From Sphagnum compactum (taxonomy: Eukaryota; Bryophyta; Sphagnopsida; Sphagnales): a DNA stretch of 64,000 nucleotides. The notes beneath the pieces are model-generated. The model saw only the letters and a program-made list of their open reading frames with translations, had not been told where the DNA came from and ran no database searches. Below are positions 63,391-64,000 of the stretch, piece by piece. Made by a program: the position numbers and the translations under genes. Numbering within the stretch: position 1 is the first letter of the stretch; the number at the start of each line of letters is the position of its first letter. Where the stretch lies: NCBI GenBank assembly GCA_965153455.1, contig OZ234497.1, forward strand, positions 12,400,001-12,464,000, written 5' to 3'.

Positions 63391-64000
63391 TTACCTGGCT
63401 TCAGAAAATGTTTTCTCATTACTAGCAATTCCATGACTACCTTTCAGATCTAAATGATTCTCAACATTTTGAATTTGTGAAACTGGCAATGTTGGTGGAC
63501 TGTTAGCAATTCCATTACTACCTTTGAGATCTAAATGATTTTTGCTGTTCAGAATTTGTGAAACTGGCAATGTTGGTGGACTGCCAATACCGATTTTGTT
63601 GCTGTTGGGCTTCACCAAGTCATTATCATCACTATCTGTGGCTAGTTCAATGGTGCGCTTTGGTCCTTTGTAGTTGTAGCGAGCTGTGGTGAACCAATAG
63701 ATGACACCCACAAGAATAGCACCTGACATACTGACACTGGCATAGTTGAAGGTGCTACCTGTAACAGGGTAAACAGGAGGAATACAAAAGAGAATGGACA
63801 TAACCGCACCCCAAAGAGCACCCCAGCCACCAATCCAAATACCCCACTTGCCAAGAGAGAAAGGCCCTGGCTTAAACCTGTTGTCAAAGATATGGCGGCA
63901 TGCAAGTATAACAAAGTAAGGTCCATAGGCGGTAATGGTGGACATGGCAGTGATAGCTGTGAAGGCAACATTGCTGCCAAGTGATGGTAGAGTGCAGATG
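63391..64000 (-). CDS. Amino-acid/GABA-type permease, APC family, C-terminal part (partial)
   Basis: The reading frame enters at the window edge and ends at TAA 63391-63393; about 202 residues are visible. They encode the last three membrane segments of an APC-superfamily transporter: ITAMSTITAYGPYFVILACR, WGIWIGGWGALWGAVMSILF and the stretch from FNYASVSMSGAILVGVIYWF. Motifs FKPGPFSLG (before the second segment), YPVTGSTFNYA and YKGPKR match eukaryotic UGA4/BAT1-like amino-acid permeases, which move amino acids or GABA across cell membranes. After the last membrane segment comes a hydrophilic tail of about 85 residues with a 27-residue duplication (SPPTLPVSQI...HLDLKGS...GIA). The terminal codons read CCAGGTAATG, so the stop may lie in an intron start and the gene may have another exon. 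Substrate unknown. Confidence 0.88.
   Translation of the reverse strand, partial: ICTLPSLGSNVAFTAITAMSTITAYGPYFVILACRHIFDNRFKPGPFSLGKWGIWIGGWGALWGAVMSILFCIPPVYPVTGSTFNYASVSMSGAILVGVIYWFTTARYNYKGPKRTIELATDSDDNDLVKPNSNKIGIGSPPTLPVSQILNSKNHLDLKGSNGIANSPPTLPVSQIQNVENHLDLKGSHGIASNEKTFSEAR
63421..63582 (-). repeat. Two 81-bp tandem copies within the permease tail
   Basis: Copies at about 63421-63501 and 63502-63582 are nearly identical. Being 27 codons long, they keep the frame. Confidence 0.85.

Noticed and set aside
63642-63980. Minus-strand ORF of 112 codons overlapping the permease
   Set aside because: It is a shadow in another frame of the clear permease frame, which has membrane segments and family motifs.
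1-64000. CRISPR arrays, bacterial operons, organellar DNA inserts, rRNA genes
   Set aside because: No repeat-spacer pattern, no dense co-directional intronless genes and no recognisable rRNA or organellar gene sequence. The window is plant nuclear DNA.

Overview
This is a window of AT-rich nuclear DNA from a land plant. The plant origin is shown by a DUF1685-family gene, a multi-exon MO1/CTF2-type FAD monooxygenase, an intron-bearing broken copy of plant-type ferredoxin-dependent glutamate synthase, Ty3 LTR retrotransposons including a chromovirus, and GA/CT-rich leader sequence. Low gene density, long repeat-filled gaps and a 12.7-kb retroelement suggest a moderately large genome. A seed-free plant (fern, lycophyte or moss) is my guess, but the sequence alone does not settle it. 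No bacterial operon, CRISPR array or organellar insert was recognised.

Layout. 0-3.7 kb: unassigned ORFs, a tRNA-like (SINE-type) remnant and a decayed Fd-GOGAT gene that still has its introns. 3.7-16.6 kb: gene-free, with degenerate repeats, a GC-rich foldback at 7.3 kb, homopolymer G/C tracts and a five-copy tandem repeat of about 135 bp at 15.2-15.9 kb. 16.7-18.8 kb: a two-exon DUF1685 gene on the plus strand, with a GA-repeat leader and an upstream ORF. 19.8-22.4 kb: a gag-like coiled-coil remnant, then a polypurine tract and an LTR-like start. 24.65-38.5 kb: an old tandem-repeat field split by a complete but inactive Ty3 element. That element has 588/587-bp LTRs, a probable target-site duplication, a PBS, gag, protease, RT, RNase H and integrase, plus extra coding regions before gag and, at more than 4 kb, after integrase. 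38.8-43 kb: ORF remnants and, on the minus strand, a decayed DDE-type transposase-like gene. 43.8-45.5 kb: satellite-like repeats. 47-50 kb: very AT-rich DNA. 50-55.2 kb: a decayed chromovirus with chromodomain, whose integrase has lost its catalytic Glu. 55.2-59 kb: a TAGG-type microsatellite and otherwise empty sequence. 59.1-61.3 kb: a complete six-exon FAD monooxygenase on the minus strand (428 aa by my splice model). 63.4-64 kb: the C-terminal part of an APC-family amino-acid/GABA-type permease on the minus strand, running off the window.

Only three genes look functional: the DUF1685 gene, the FAD monooxygenase and the permease. The last two lie in the same orientation about 2.1 kb apart. 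The spacer holds a tandem array with six TTGACT (W-box-type) motifs about 1 kb upstream of the monooxygenase start, which is the most interesting regulatory candidate here. The other notable object is the big Ty3 element with its uncharacterised coding region after integrase. Splice sites, frames and family assignments were worked out by eye, without database searches.
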